DNA of 33,533 nt. It comes from Bdellovibrionales bacterium (GTDB lineage: Bacteria > Myxococcota > XYA12-FULL-58-9 > SYDY01). The notes beneath the pieces were generated by a model. It was not told the origin of the DNA. It was given only the letters and a program-made list of their open reading frames with translations, and made no database searches. The position numbers were made by a program, and so were the translations under genes. Below are positions 7,487-16,332 of this stretch, one piece after another. How positions within the stretch are numbered: position 1 is the stretch's first letter; each line of letters opens with the position of its first letter. The stretch lies in contig SYDY01000044.1 of assembly GCA_005801425.1 (NCBI GenBank), forward strand, positions 1 through 33,533. The letters are read 5' to 3'.

Positions 7487-9532
7487 TTATGATGGGCTGT
7501 CATCTCTTTGCGAGCGTGTGAGCCGCCATGCCTGATGTGCTGCAAAAACAAGCGCCAAGAGCCACGGTGTCATGGAATAATCATGCGTCGATGCTGCACA
7601 CGAACCGCACCCATGGGTGCTTTTGCATGCCTCGCTTTCGTCAGTGCGTCCATCACAATCGTTGTCGACATCATCGCACTGTGTCTCGACAGTTTCGTGA
7701 TTGGCGGCTTGAACACATTCCCAATGGCCTTGTGCACATGCGGCGATCGCTTGGGCGCATATACCGATGGCTGCCACACGGCATTGTGTTGTTTCGCGTG
7801 TGACGGCGGGGTCGTCGGTTACAAATTCGTCGGTGTGTGAATCTACATCGTTGTCGATGCCATCGCAGAATTCAATATTTTGGGGCGAACGTCTGTAATA
7901 ATCAACGCAGTCGGTTGCGTTGGGAACTTGTGTTGCATCGAACTTGCATCTTTTGTTTGGGATGTCACACATAAATCCGGGAGGACATGGGAGTGCATCA
8001 CTGCATGGTGCGGGTATGCAAAATTTCTGATTTGTTCCATAGCAAATAAATCCCGTTGCGCATTCACGACCTGCGGATGTGCACGGCGCGCATGCGGAAC
8101 GTTGCGTCGGCGTGCAAACAAAACCTTCATCGACATAGCCATCGCAATCGTCATCGGTTTGGTTGCATGCTTCACCGCTTGCTTGGGGTATGCAGGAACC
8201 GTCATCAAGTTGTAGGGGTGTGTTTGATACGGCAAGCGTGAGTGCTGTGAGCGGATTGATACGTCCGTAACCATACAGCGGACTTTTGCCGTTTTTATAG
8301 GTGCCACTTGCGGTGTCTATTTTGTCTGCCGAACGTATCAGAATGTCGATGATCTGATCGCGTGTGAGATCTGGAAAATGCAAACGAAGCAAAGCGATGG
8401 TGCCGGAAACAAGAGGCGCCGATGTACTTGTGCCACGAAAATTGGAGTAGTAATCGCCATCACTTCCAATGCTGGTGTTATTGCCCCATGTGCCTGAAAA
8501 ATCGGTGGTGAAAATATGTTCGCTGGGTGTGGGTGAGCCTTCGCCGGGTGCGCAGAAATCAAGTGCATCGCCCATATCCGAAAGACGGGCTTGCATGCCA
8601 CCGTATGCCAAAGCGCCTACGGCAATGACGCCTTCGTACGATACGAAACCATCGTATGCCAGTGACTCACCGCCATTGCCTGCAGCCCATACCACCAATG
8701 TTCCTTTCTGATTGGCATCATCAATCGCGGCTTTGACGCTGAGTGGCAATGGAAACAGGGTGGGCGTGTGGTAAGGTAAAAAGCGATTGCCATCGATAGG
8801 GCCCCAGCTGTTGTTGATCACGGTGGCACCCTGATCGACTGCCCACGCCATACCCGCGGCCGCTTCGGTCCCTGTGATGTAGAGTTGTGCAGTGGCTGTT
8901 TTATCGCCGTAGATCCGAACGGGTAAAATTCGGCACACAGGACACACGCCAGCGATGCCCAGATTGTTGTTGCCAATGGCGGCGATAAGGCCAGAAACCA
9001 TGGTTCCATGGAAATCCTCGGAGGCTGTTTGGGCTTGGCCGTTGCCTTCCTGCGTATCTGGGGATGCGAAATTCTCACCTTGCATGACGTTGAGGTCGGG
9101 ATGTGCCAGATCAACGCCATCGTCCATCACGGCGATGATCGGTGCAGTGCTTGGTTCTTGTCCCAATGTGTTATGCAAAGCCCACGCAGCGGCCATGTCC
9201 ATGGCGCCTGGATCAATACCTTGAAGCGTCCATTGTTTTGAAAAAAATGGATCGTTCACGGGCGCATCGCGTTTGCTGATGGGAATTTTGATGTCTTCTT
9301 CAACCCACGCAACCTGCGGATTGGCTTTGCATTGTCGCATGAATTCTTCGGGATTTTCGACATCCACCACAAGCATAAACGGATGCACGTTGACGACGGT
9401 GAGGCGCATGCGGGTAACAAGTTGCTGGGTCATGGCCCAGCCATTCTTGCTGAAGTGATCGGGCGTTTTTAACGCGAGCGCCATGCGGGTATGGGTGCTT
9501 GGGAGTGTGAGCATCAGCACTAAGAAAAACAT
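7487..9532 (-). CDS. Secreted subtilisin-like protease with MopE-type repeats and C-terminal anchor
   Basis: This is an S8-family serine protease of 681 residues. It has a signal peptide (about 1-20), a propeptide-like stretch up to about 95, and a catalytic domain with Asp137 in VMDDGVDLAHPDL, His175 in DFHGTMVSG, the oxyanion Asn285 in WAAGNGG and Ser368 in FRGTSTSAP. After about residue 440 come Cys-rich repeats of the calcium-binding MopE type, CNQTDDDCDGYVDEG, CDGIDND and CDDVDNDCDGRTDE, with other short disulfide-rich segments between. The C-terminus, GCGSCAAST, then a hydrophobic helix and an Arg-containing tail, resembles a MYXO-CTERM sorting signal. It is probably exported and held at the cell surface. 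GAGG lies five bases before the ATG. The upstream rhomboid gene ends 12 bases away and the bZIP-like gene starts 43 bases downstream, which suggests one transcript. Confidence 0.9.
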   Translation of the reverse strand: MFFLVLMLTLPSTHTRMALALKTPDHFSKNGWAMTQQLVTRMRLTVVNVHPFMLVVDVENPEEFMRQCKANPQVAWVEEDIKIPISKRDAPVNDPFFSKQWTLQGIDPGAMDMAAAWALHNTLGQEPSTAPIIAVMDDGVDLAHPDLNVMQGENFASPDTQEGNGQAQTASEDFHGTMVSGLIAAIGNNNLGIAGVCPVCRILPVRIYGDKTATAQLYITGTEAAAGMAWAVDQGATVINNSWGPIDGNRFLPYHTPTLFPLPLSVKAAIDDANQKGTLVVWAAGNGGESLAYDGFVSYEGVIAVGALAYGGMQARLSDMGDALDFCAPGEGSPTPSEHIFTTDFSGTWGNNTSIGSDGDYYSNFRGTSTSAPLVSGTIALLRLHFPDLTRDQIIDILIRSADKIDTASGTYKNGKSPLYGYGRINPLTALTLAVSNTPLQLDDGSCIPQASGEACNQTDDDCDGYVDEGFVCTPTQRSACAPCTSAGRECATGFICYGTNQKFCIPAPCSDALPCPPGFMCDIPNKRCKFDATQVPNATDCVDYYRRSPQNIEFCDGIDNDVDSHTDEFVTDDPAVTRETTQCRVAAIGICAQAIAACAQGHWECVQAANHETVETQCDDVDNDCDGRTDESEACKSTHGCGSCAASTHDYSMTPWLLALVFAAHQAWRLTRSQRDDSPS

Positions 9533-9544
9533 GGCAACCTCGGT

Positions 9545-10903
9545 TTAGGGCGTAGGGACAATCACAGCACTTTGGACGATTGCAGTGAATGTGGGTCCAT
9601 AGAGATCGGCAAGCCACGTAGGGACCCTTGCTAATATGCTGAGCGTCTGTACACCTGCAGGCACGACCCAAAGCGTTTGTAACATAGTTCGGTGGTCATG
9701 CTTTGTTTCCACGTGCAGCAGTCCTCCTGGCCAACCGGCGACATGGGTTGTGCTGGATGGAAAAAAACGTACGCCGGTCACATCGGATGCTGTGATTGAA
9801 CCTTTAAGCAAGGGGTTATCATCAATGGAAAGCGCCGTCGTTGGATGCAATGAAAATGTGATGTCCACATCGAGGTCGTTTCCATATGTTCGCAGTATAG
9901 CCGTTTTATTCTCAGTACGTAAATTCCACGATGTTGGGATCTGCGCGCGAAATCCAGGAAAAATAAATGCCGAAGGCGCAAGCGTTGCATGGTTGGGCAT
10001 GCACCATGCGATGATACACGGTGCGAAGATCATGCATGGCACTAAAAAATATCGCCACGGTTTTGGGGGTCCAATGGACAATAAACGCGGCGGGCATCCA
10101 AGCGCGATCAAAGCACCACTGACCGCTCCGCCCACATGGCCCCAAATATCGATGGTTGGCATCCACACGCCGCTTGCCAATGCCAAGAGTGCATAGGGCA
10201 AGAGTTGCCACAAAAAGTATCGTCGATACCGAGGTGGTAATATGCGCTGCGTACGTAAACCAAAGACTGCAGAGGCGGTCCATGTGCCAAACACCATGCA
10301 GCTTGCGCCGCAGCTTGCATCGGCTGTTGCAAGCGTTGAGAGAAGTGCGCCACCCAATGCGCTTCCTATGAGGATCAAAAGATAATCAATGCGTCGAAAT
10401 ACCGATTCGGCGATGCCTCCCAAATTGACGAGAAAAAAAATATTGCTGGCAAGATGAATGGCATCGACATGCAAAAAATTTGACGTAAGCAAACGCCACC
10501 ATTGTCCCGTATCGCGTATCAAACCTTGGTGTCGTCCTCCTTGTTCGAGGATCTCATCGAGGGATCTCGGTGCGTGGTGTTGCCATCCAAAGTAGGTGAC
10601 GAGAAGAGTTATTACGAGAATCAGGGTAATGATCGGAAAATGCCCAAGATGAAAATAGCGTGTAAATTGGATTGAGGATAAATTTCGAAGATCGCGATAA
10701 AATTCCAAATCACCGGCGCGTACGAACGCATTGCCGGTAATAGGCTCGAATCGGATCTGCGTGTTGGGCGTGATTGTTCCTGTGTTGACCTCGTGTTCAA
10801 ATACCGAGAGCGACACGGGGATGGGTTCAGAGGCATGGGGGTCCGATACCCTTAGCCAGACTACAGGCTCAGACATAGACCTAGCATGTTCCTTTTTGGT
10901 CAT
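9545..10903 (-). CDS. Rhomboid-family intramembrane serine protease with extra N- and C-terminal domains
   Basis: The protein (452 residues) cleaves within membranes by a Ser-His dyad. The core shows WWRLLTSNFLHVDAIHLASN (the H-x-x-x-N region), the nucleophile in CGASC (about Ser201) and IWGHVGG (about His256). Before it is a soluble domain of about 75 residues with WLRVSDP...PVSLSVFEHEVNTG, which looks like a GYF_2-type domain. After the last membrane helix, a domain of about 140 residues beginning near IPTSWNL is likely on the outer side. The ATG at 10903 was chosen; the frame is also open from a TTG at 10924, and GGAA lies just upstream of 10903. It leads a run with the subtilase, bZIP-like and HD genes and is divergent from the leucine dehydrogenase. 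Its substrate might be the anchored subtilase, as an inference. Confidence 0.85.
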   Translation of the reverse strand: MTKKEHARSMSEPVVWLRVSDPHASEPIPVSLSVFEHEVNTGTITPNTQIRFEPITGNAFVRAGDLEFYRDLRNLSSIQFTRYFHLGHFPIITLILVITLLVTYFGWQHHAPRSLDEILEQGGRHQGLIRDTGQWWRLLTSNFLHVDAIHLASNIFFLVNLGGIAESVFRRIDYLLILIGSALGGALLSTLATADASCGASCMVFGTWTASAVFGLRTQRILPPRYRRYFLWQLLPYALLALASGVWMPTIDIWGHVGGAVSGALIALGCPPRLLSIGPPKPWRYFLVPCMIFAPCIIAWCMPNHATLAPSAFIFPGFRAQIPTSWNLRTENKTAILRTYGNDLDVDITFSLHPTTALSIDDNPLLKGSITASDVTGVRFFPSSTTHVAGWPGGLLHVETKHDHRTMLQTLWVVPAGVQTLSILARVPTWLADLYGPTFTAIVQSAVIVPTP

Positions 10904-10953
10904 ATTTTCCAAGGAATTGACCAATAGTCTACGCTCGCGTATGGCAGCGCATC

Positions 10954-12069
10954 ATGAGCAACGACAATTATGTCTTCGAGGAGCTTGGCAAACGCGATCA
11001 CGAACAGGTTGTATTTTGTCGTGATGCTGCCAGCGGTTTGCGGGCAATCATAGGCATTCACAACACAGTGCTAGGTCCGGCTCTCGGTGGCTGTCGTATG
11101 TATCCGTATCGTAATGAACACGAAGCGCTGATCGATGTGCTTCGTTTATCGCGTGGTATGACTTACAAAGCGTCGATCGCGGGTCTTAATCTTGGGGGCG
11201 GGAAAGCGGTCATTATCGGCGACCCCAAGAAGGACAAATCCGAAGCACTTTGGCGCGCCTTTGGGCGTTTTGTGCAAGGTCTTGCGGGGCGCTACATCAC
11301 CGCCGAAGACTCGGGAACATCCATTCGTGATATGGATTTTATTCGCATGGAAACCGACCATGTCTCGGGTGTTTCGCCTGCACTGGGTGGCTCGGGTGAT
11401 CCCTCGCCGGTGACGGCCCTGGGTGCTTTTGCAGGCATGCGTGCTGCGCTTAAAAAACAATTTGGCAAGGACACCGTGGCGGGCCTCAAAGTTGCCGTGC
11501 AAGGTTGCGGCCATGTGGGTTACCACCTGGTGGGTCATTTGGTGAAAGCAGGGGCGCGTGTGACGGTTTGTGATGTGGATGAACACGCATTGAAACGCAC
11601 CGTTCAAGATCATGGTGCGGTCATTGTTTCCCCTGAAACCATCTACGATGCCGATGTGGACGTTTTTGCCCCATGCGCCATGGGTGGTATTTTAAATGAT
11701 AACACCATTCCTCGCTTGCGTTGTGCCGTGATTGCAGGTGCCGCCAACAATCAACTTGCCGATGAACGTATTCACGGCGCGATGCTTGTGGCACGCGATA
11801 TTTTGTACGCACCGGACTATGTGGTGAATGCTGGTGGTTTGATGAGCGTTGCGGGCGAACTTGAGCGCGGTTCGCAAGAGCGTGCACTGTTGCGCGCAGA
11901 AGGCATTTACGATCTTCTTACCAGTGTTTTCGCACGGGCCGATGCTGAGCATATTCCTGCCTATGATGCAGCACTTCGTATGGCACAAGAACGTATCGAC
12001 AGCATTGCACGTGTTCGTCGAACGTTTGTGGGCGTTACACCCGTGGACCATTTGCAGCGCGTGACCTGA
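10954..12069 (+). CDS. Leucine/valine-type amino-acid dehydrogenase
   Basis: This enzyme of the Glu/Leu/Phe/Val dehydrogenase family (371 residues) should catalyse NAD-dependent oxidative deamination of branched-chain amino acids to 2-oxo acids and ammonia, in the cytoplasm. The catalytic segment reads MTYKASIAGLNLGGGKAVI, with the two conserved lysines at 72 and 84, and the catalytic Asp lies in AEDSG (about 119). The Rossmann domain has VQGCGHVGYH (about 181-190) and later CDVDEHAL, whose Asp favours NAD over NADP. Length and spacing fit leucine dehydrogenase best, but valine or phenylalanine preference cannot be excluded. It starts only 50 bases from the divergent rhomboid gene, so the two promoters must overlap. 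No strong Shine-Dalgarno sequence was seen. Confidence 0.9.
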   Translation: MSNDNYVFEELGKRDHEQVVFCRDAASGLRAIIGIHNTVLGPALGGCRMYPYRNEHEALIDVLRLSRGMTYKASIAGLNLGGGKAVIIGDPKKDKSEALWRAFGRFVQGLAGRYITAEDSGTSIRDMDFIRMETDHVSGVSPALGGSGDPSPVTALGAFAGMRAALKKQFGKDTVAGLKVAVQGCGHVGYHLVGHLVKAGARVTVCDVDEHALKRTVQDHGAVIVSPETIYDADVDVFAPCAMGGILNDNTIPRLRCAVIAGAANNQLADERIHGAMLVARDILYAPDYVVNAGGLMSVAGELERGSQERALLRAEGIYDLLTSVFARADAEHIPAYDAALRMAQERIDSIARVRRTFVGVTPVDHLQRVT

Positions 12070-12136
12070 TCTTTTTTTCTTTATTTCACTGCCGTATTTC
12101 ACGTTCATCTTCGCGAACTTCGCATTTTTCCGCCGT

Positions 12137-12226
12137 ATGGGGTCACGTGTTTACTGTTAACACTGCGCTGCGTTAATGCGGAAGATTTAACGCAGTGCAG
12201 TGTTAACAGTAAACACGTGACCCCAT
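12137..12226. repeat. Long near-perfect inverted repeat
   Basis: Arms of 40 bases (12137-12176 and 12187-12226) pair with a single mismatch around a 10-base loop. The arms contain ggtcacgtgtttactgttaa and its complement. No T-run follows on either strand, so it is not a typical intrinsic terminator. It lies between the dehydrogenase gene and the metzincin operon. A dispersed palindromic element or a MITE-like remnant is the likeliest reading, but it could also cruciform or bind a protein. Confidence 0.85.
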
Positions 12227-12463
12227 TCCCCAATCGAGTTCGTCAAAGAAAACCCTTGACGCACCGCTACGTCCTGATAGGGGTTAAGGTGTGAACTTCG
12301 CGCACATTTCATGATGTGTGTGTGTTGTGCGAACGCGAGAGGGTAACGGGCTTGTCAAAACGAGATCCACCCATTGCTGGAACACCAGACGGATACGTCC
12401 GAAAACTCTGGTGGCTTTTTCATCGCACGGTCAGAAAACTTGGTCTTTACGAGGGGAGAGAGC
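12227..12463 (+). other. Leader region of the metzincin operon
   Basis: I see no gene in this part of the gap between 12069 and 12464. It should hold the promoter and 5' leader of the metzincin genes. A TTGACG at 12256-12261 could be a -35 box, but no convincing -10 box follows at the right distance. The strong GAGGGGAG at 12451-12458 marks the true translation start at 12464. A structured element is listed separately at 12384-12420. Confidence 0.4.
12384..12420 (+). promoter_or_regulatory. Leader hairpin followed by T-run, attenuator-like
   Basis: ACCAGA (12384-12389) pairs with TCTGGT (12407-12412), and an inner CGGA/TCCG hairpin with a tacg loop lies between them. GGCTTTTT follows directly. 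It lies 44 bases upstream of the GTG start, in the plus-strand leader. The shape resembles an intrinsic terminator with a nested stem, and it would stop or pause transcription before the gene. It matches no riboswitch class that I recognise. Confidence 0.4.
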
Positions 12464-15400
12464 GTGGTGCGAAAGCTAGCATTTCATGCAAGGTGCGTCG
12501 TTGGAATTGCAGTACTCCTGGGATTGAGCGCCATGGGGTGCGCTGGAGACAAGGGGGAACTTAACCGTGTCCAGCCAGGTTACTATAAGAAGGCCGATTT
12601 TTTAGGATCGTCTTGGTACTATCGCCGTACCATCGTTGATTCGTCGGAAACCAATCCGTGGGCCATTATTGGTTCGGGCGATTGGTTTACGCTTGAGCGT
12701 GTTCGTTTTGAGATCCAAGAAAAGTTTTTGATCGCCTATCGCGATTATGAATACGTCGAAGGTTCCGAAGAAGGAACAAGGCCCGAAGGCAAAGAAGAAG
12801 GCGCAGTGCTTGCGGCATTTCCCATCACGACACACTTCGATGCCGTGTTTGAGTACAATGCTGCAACCAATGAGCGTACCAACGTCCGCAGTGAAAACAC
12901 GGTTGATCGGGTGTGGCATGAGCGCGAGTTTATGCGCGTGAATTGGTCATCCAACAAAGCGCCTGCTTTGAATACGATGATCTATGCTGAAGTCGACAAC
13001 AAACAAGGCGGTGAATTTTATGTTCACGCCGATGACTTGACCAATCCATACCATGCGCGCATTCAACCAGAAAAAGGCTACGTCGATGTGGTTATGAACC
13101 ATGTGTTGCAACCCGATCCTTGGAGTTGCTACGATATGTTTGGCGAGACCGGCTGTGGTCCGGGTGAGGCCAAAGTACGTCATGCGTTCATGCGTGTGGA
13201 TGAAGAAGAGAACAAAGGCTATCAGGGACTGTGGTATCCCGACAGCGTTCCTGTGGTGGATAACAAAGGTCAAGAAATCTTGGACCCAAAAACAGGGGAG
13301 ATCAAACGCGAAGTGATTGCTGAGCGTTTTGGTTTCTATCGTTTAGAACGCCCCACATACGATCATATTCGCGGAAGCACATTGAGCGGGCGCCAAGATC
13401 TGATTGTTCGTTTTAATCTTTGGGATAAATCCATTGATGCGCAAGGCAAAGAAATCCCCTATGCACAACGCACGGTGCGTCCTGTGGTGTATTATACCAA
13501 CTGGGATTTTCCTGAAGACTTAAAAGAAACAGCGCAAGAAATTGCCAATGAATGGAATGCAGCGTTCAAGGGCACGGTGGCTTCGTTGCAAGGGAAGCCT
13601 CTTGATCAAGTGCCGGATGTTTTCGTTCTGCGTCACAATTCGTGCAATGCTGCAAATCTCGAAGCCGTGATGGCGAAGCATGATGGCATGCGCGATAAAG
13701 TTTCTGATGTCGTAGGACATCCCATTGGGGAGTCATTGTCGCATTGGTGTTCGGCGGTTGAGTATTTGACCCAAAATATGCCTGAGGCTGAACGATTCAT
13801 TTGGCAGCAAAACGGCGATTTGCGCTTCAATATGATCTTTTACATCAACAATGTGGAAGAATCCGGACTTTTAGGTTACGGCCCGATGCTTGCGGATCCT
13901 ACCACAGGACGCATTGTTTCAGCGTCTTCCTATATGCACGGCGATTCTATTGAAAGTTCCACGACACGTGCCCTTGAATATCTCAAGTACGTGTATGGTG
14001 AAAAAGACTTCAATGGGTCTGAAGTGATTTTTGGTGACAATGTCCCCAATCATTACATGGATGCCGATCATACCCCTCACAGCCCTGCGCGCAGTGTGGA
14101 TGGGTCGCCGATCCGAAAAATTCAAACACCACTTGCAAGCAAAGCACATCTACAGAGCCTTGAGGCACGTTTTAAACGCTTAGGCGATAACCTTGGGGGT
14201 GAAGAAAATCTTTTGACGCCTATGGAAAGCAGCACGTATTACGTCGACCGCTTGGCGCGTGTTGCCGGAACATCGGTAGAACGCGATTATTTGTTGCGTG
14301 ATGAAGATCTTGTTGTTGCAAGCAAAGGCCGATGGAAACCAGGGATGCCCACCGACAGCGCATTGTGGGAAGAGGCCTCTTTTCTTGCGCGAAGCCGTGA
14401 TGCGCGTGTCGCACGTCGAAAACAGATCCGTGAGATCGATTACAAAACATTTTATCCTGCGGCAGAGCTCGACGATACCATTGTCGGCCTTGCGGATGAA
14501 CTCAAACCCTATGATGACGCTGAACGACGCATTCGTTTGAAACGCGCCATTTTCAGAGGGGTGACATTGCATGAAGTGGGCCACAATATTGGCTTGCGCC
14601 ATAACTTTGAAGGCTCTTTTGATGCATTGAATTTTCACGACACGTTTTGGAATGTAGAGCAAAGTGGCCTTACGGAAGAGGCCAAACTTCGTGAACGTCA
14701 ACCTGAGTACAAATACAGCTCGATCATGGATTACCATGGTCGTGTCAATGCTGACTTTCAAGGCCTTGGAAAATACGATCATGCGGCGATTAAATTTGGT
14801 TATGGCCAGTTGATCGAAACGTTTAATACCAACACGGTGAGCAGCACGCAGGATTTAAGAAATTACCAACTGATCAATGACTACCGAAAATTGCCGACGT
14901 ACGTTGGCGGTCTTGCGGCGATGCGTGCACGTGTGGATCGTTCTTTTGACTGGCGCAAAGGGACGCTTACCGAAGCCGAGCTTGCAACGCTGAAGGACAA
15001 AGAAGTTCCCTACATGTATTGTTCTGATGAGTATGCGGGCCTTTTACCAACATGCCGTCGTTTCGATTTGGGTGCGAATCACCGTGAGATCCAAGATGCC
15101 GCCATCGATCAGTATCGCAACTACTTTGTGTTTGCGAATTATCTTCGCAATCGCTTGAACGCCAACTGGAATGCGGCAAATCGTGGACACAATGTATTTC
15201 GCGATACAGTCACCACGTACCAATACATGTACCTTTATCGTGCCCAGCAAGAACGCCTTCTTGGTGGACAGTCATTTTTTGACACGGATCTTGGTCGCGA
15301 TATGGCGACTTCGGTAAGTGCCGGCCTTAACTTAATGACCGAAGTGTTGGCCATGCCAGAACCAGGCAACTACGTTGCATGCAAGAAGCCTGATTCATCA

Positions 15401-16300
15401 CGTATTGGTTACTATCCAAATGGGGCAGGGGCAGGTGTGGGTGCAACATGCGGCACAAGTGTGGGTGCCGATGCACCGGTTCGATTGGGTGGTGCACAGC
15501 CGTTGTTTTTAGGTTTTACCGACGACTGGGTTGAATGGACGTTCAGTTACATTGGAACCTATTGGGACAAACAAGCAGCGCTTGCAGAATTGACCGATCC
15601 GAGTGCATCGTTTTTCCGTGTGGATGTGAATGCGGATTACCGATACGCATCCGTGAGTCCCTATCGTATTTACAGCGAAGAGATCCGAAATGTTCTCTCA
15701 CATGTGATCCGATATGATCTTGAAGGCTTTGCAAGCCATTTTGATCCTGCAACGGGGACGGTTGTTCCGCGGTCTGTCCTCAATCCTTCAGAACCCTTGG
15801 GTTCGGTGAATGTCCCAACGCCGGATGGCAGCACATTGCCTGTTGTCTTTCCATCGTTTGCACGCAACTTGCAGCGTTCTGCGGTGCTTTATGGTCTAGC
15901 GTTTTTGTCATCACCTTTGGATGACGCACTCGACTTTTCCAAGTACACCCGTGTGACGCTTGAAGGAAGTATCGATGATTTTGCCGGTTCAGAAAATCTC
16001 CCAGCGAGTTCTTTGATCCGCTGCGTGATCCCCGCATCGGGTGCCACGTATCGTGCATCACAAACACGAACGGGGGATAGCCCAGCCTATGAAATGGTAG
16101 GCCAATGCAAAAATTATTCGGAAAAATGGACCAAGGCAGATGCGCAGCTTCGCGCAGCCACTGCAAGCATGACCACTGAACAGCGTAAAGCGCTTGAGAA
16201 TACGCGCAAAGACGCGGCAGCCCAATTGGCACTTTTAGAGCAAACACTCCAATACACCCGTATTGTGCATCGTTTGTATGAATACGGAGTAGGCCTATGA
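12464..16300 (+). CDS. Giant metzincin-like zinc metalloprotease lipoprotein, copy 1
   Basis: The product has about 1,278 residues. The signal peptide ends in the lipobox LSAMGC (Cys26), so it should be membrane-anchored on the outer side. The zinc site HEVGHNIGLRH (His703, Glu704, His707, His713) has the metzincin form H-E-x-x-H-x-x-G-x-x-H, and SSIMDY (Met755) supplies the Met-turn. The long region before the site shares blocks with the downstream paralogue, such as WEREYMRV-like segments after about residue 180, and the region after it is also long. A GTG start at 12464 was chosen because GAGGGGAG lies just before it; an upstream in-frame ATG at 12374 would bury the signal peptide. It overlaps the next open frame as ATGA at 16297-16300. 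Peptide substrates are unknown. Confidence 0.88.
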   Translation: MVRKLAFHARCVVGIAVLLGLSAMGCAGDKGELNRVQPGYYKKADFLGSSWYYRRTIVDSSETNPWAIIGSGDWFTLERVRFEIQEKFLIAYRDYEYVEGSEEGTRPEGKEEGAVLAAFPITTHFDAVFEYNAATNERTNVRSENTVDRVWHEREFMRVNWSSNKAPALNTMIYAEVDNKQGGEFYVHADDLTNPYHARIQPEKGYVDVVMNHVLQPDPWSCYDMFGETGCGPGEAKVRHAFMRVDEEENKGYQGLWYPDSVPVVDNKGQEILDPKTGEIKREVIAERFGFYRLERPTYDHIRGSTLSGRQDLIVRFNLWDKSIDAQGKEIPYAQRTVRPVVYYTNWDFPEDLKETAQEIANEWNAAFKGTVASLQGKPLDQVPDVFVLRHNSCNAANLEAVMAKHDGMRDKVSDVVGHPIGESLSHWCSAVEYLTQNMPEAERFIWQQNGDLRFNMIFYINNVEESGLLGYGPMLADPTTGRIVSASSYMHGDSIESSTTRALEYLKYVYGEKDFNGSEVIFGDNVPNHYMDADHTPHSPARSVDGSPIRKIQTPLASKAHLQSLEARFKRLGDNLGGEENLLTPMESSTYYVDRLARVAGTSVERDYLLRDEDLVVASKGRWKPGMPTDSALWEEASFLARSRDARVARRKQIREIDYKTFYPAAELDDTIVGLADELKPYDDAERRIRLKRAIFRGVTLHEVGHNIGLRHNFEGSFDALNFHDTFWNVEQSGLTEEAKLRERQPEYKYSSIMDYHGRVNADFQGLGKYDHAAIKFGYGQLIETFNTNTVSSTQDLRNYQLINDYRKLPTYVGGLAAMRARVDRSFDWRKGTLTEAELATLKDKEVPYMYCSDEYAGLLPTCRRFDLGANHREIQDAAIDQYRNYFVFANYLRNRLNANWNAANRGHNVFRDTVTTYQYMYLYRAQQERLLGGQSFFDTDLGRDMATSVSAGLNLMTEVLAMPEPGNYVACKKPDSSRIGYYPNGAGAGVGATCGTSVGADAPVRLGGAQPLFLGFTDDWVEWTFSYIGTYWDKQAALAELTDPSASFFRVDVNADYRYASVSPYRIYSEEIRNVLSHVIRYDLEGFASHFDPATGTVVPRSVLNPSEPLGSVNVPTPDGSTLPVVFPSFARNLQRSAVLYGLAFLSSPLDDALDFSKYTRVTLEGSIDDFAGSENLPASSLIRCVIPASGATYRASQTRTGDSPAYEMVGQCKNYSEKWTKADAQLRAATASMTTEQRKALENTRKDAAAQLALLEQTLQYTRIVHRLYEYGVGL

Positions 16301-16332
16301 TCGAAGTATTATCGAAAACAGGGAGGACGCGC

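Noticed and set aside
6311-10903. A complete ATF6- or SREBP-like regulated proteolysis pathway
   Set aside because: The bZIP-like protein lacks a membrane segment, and the membrane protease is a rhomboid rather than an S2P; only the gene grouping is suggestive.
12137-12226. Intrinsic terminator of the leucine dehydrogenase gene
   Set aside because: The hairpin is very long and no T-run follows on the plus strand.
12384-12420. Known riboswitch (for example a cyclic di-GMP type)
   Set aside because: No conserved core of a class that I know can be placed; only a hairpin with T-run is seen.
12316-12564. Plus-strand frame over the metzincin leader
   Set aside because: It overlaps the signal peptide region of the real gene in another frame and has no domain.
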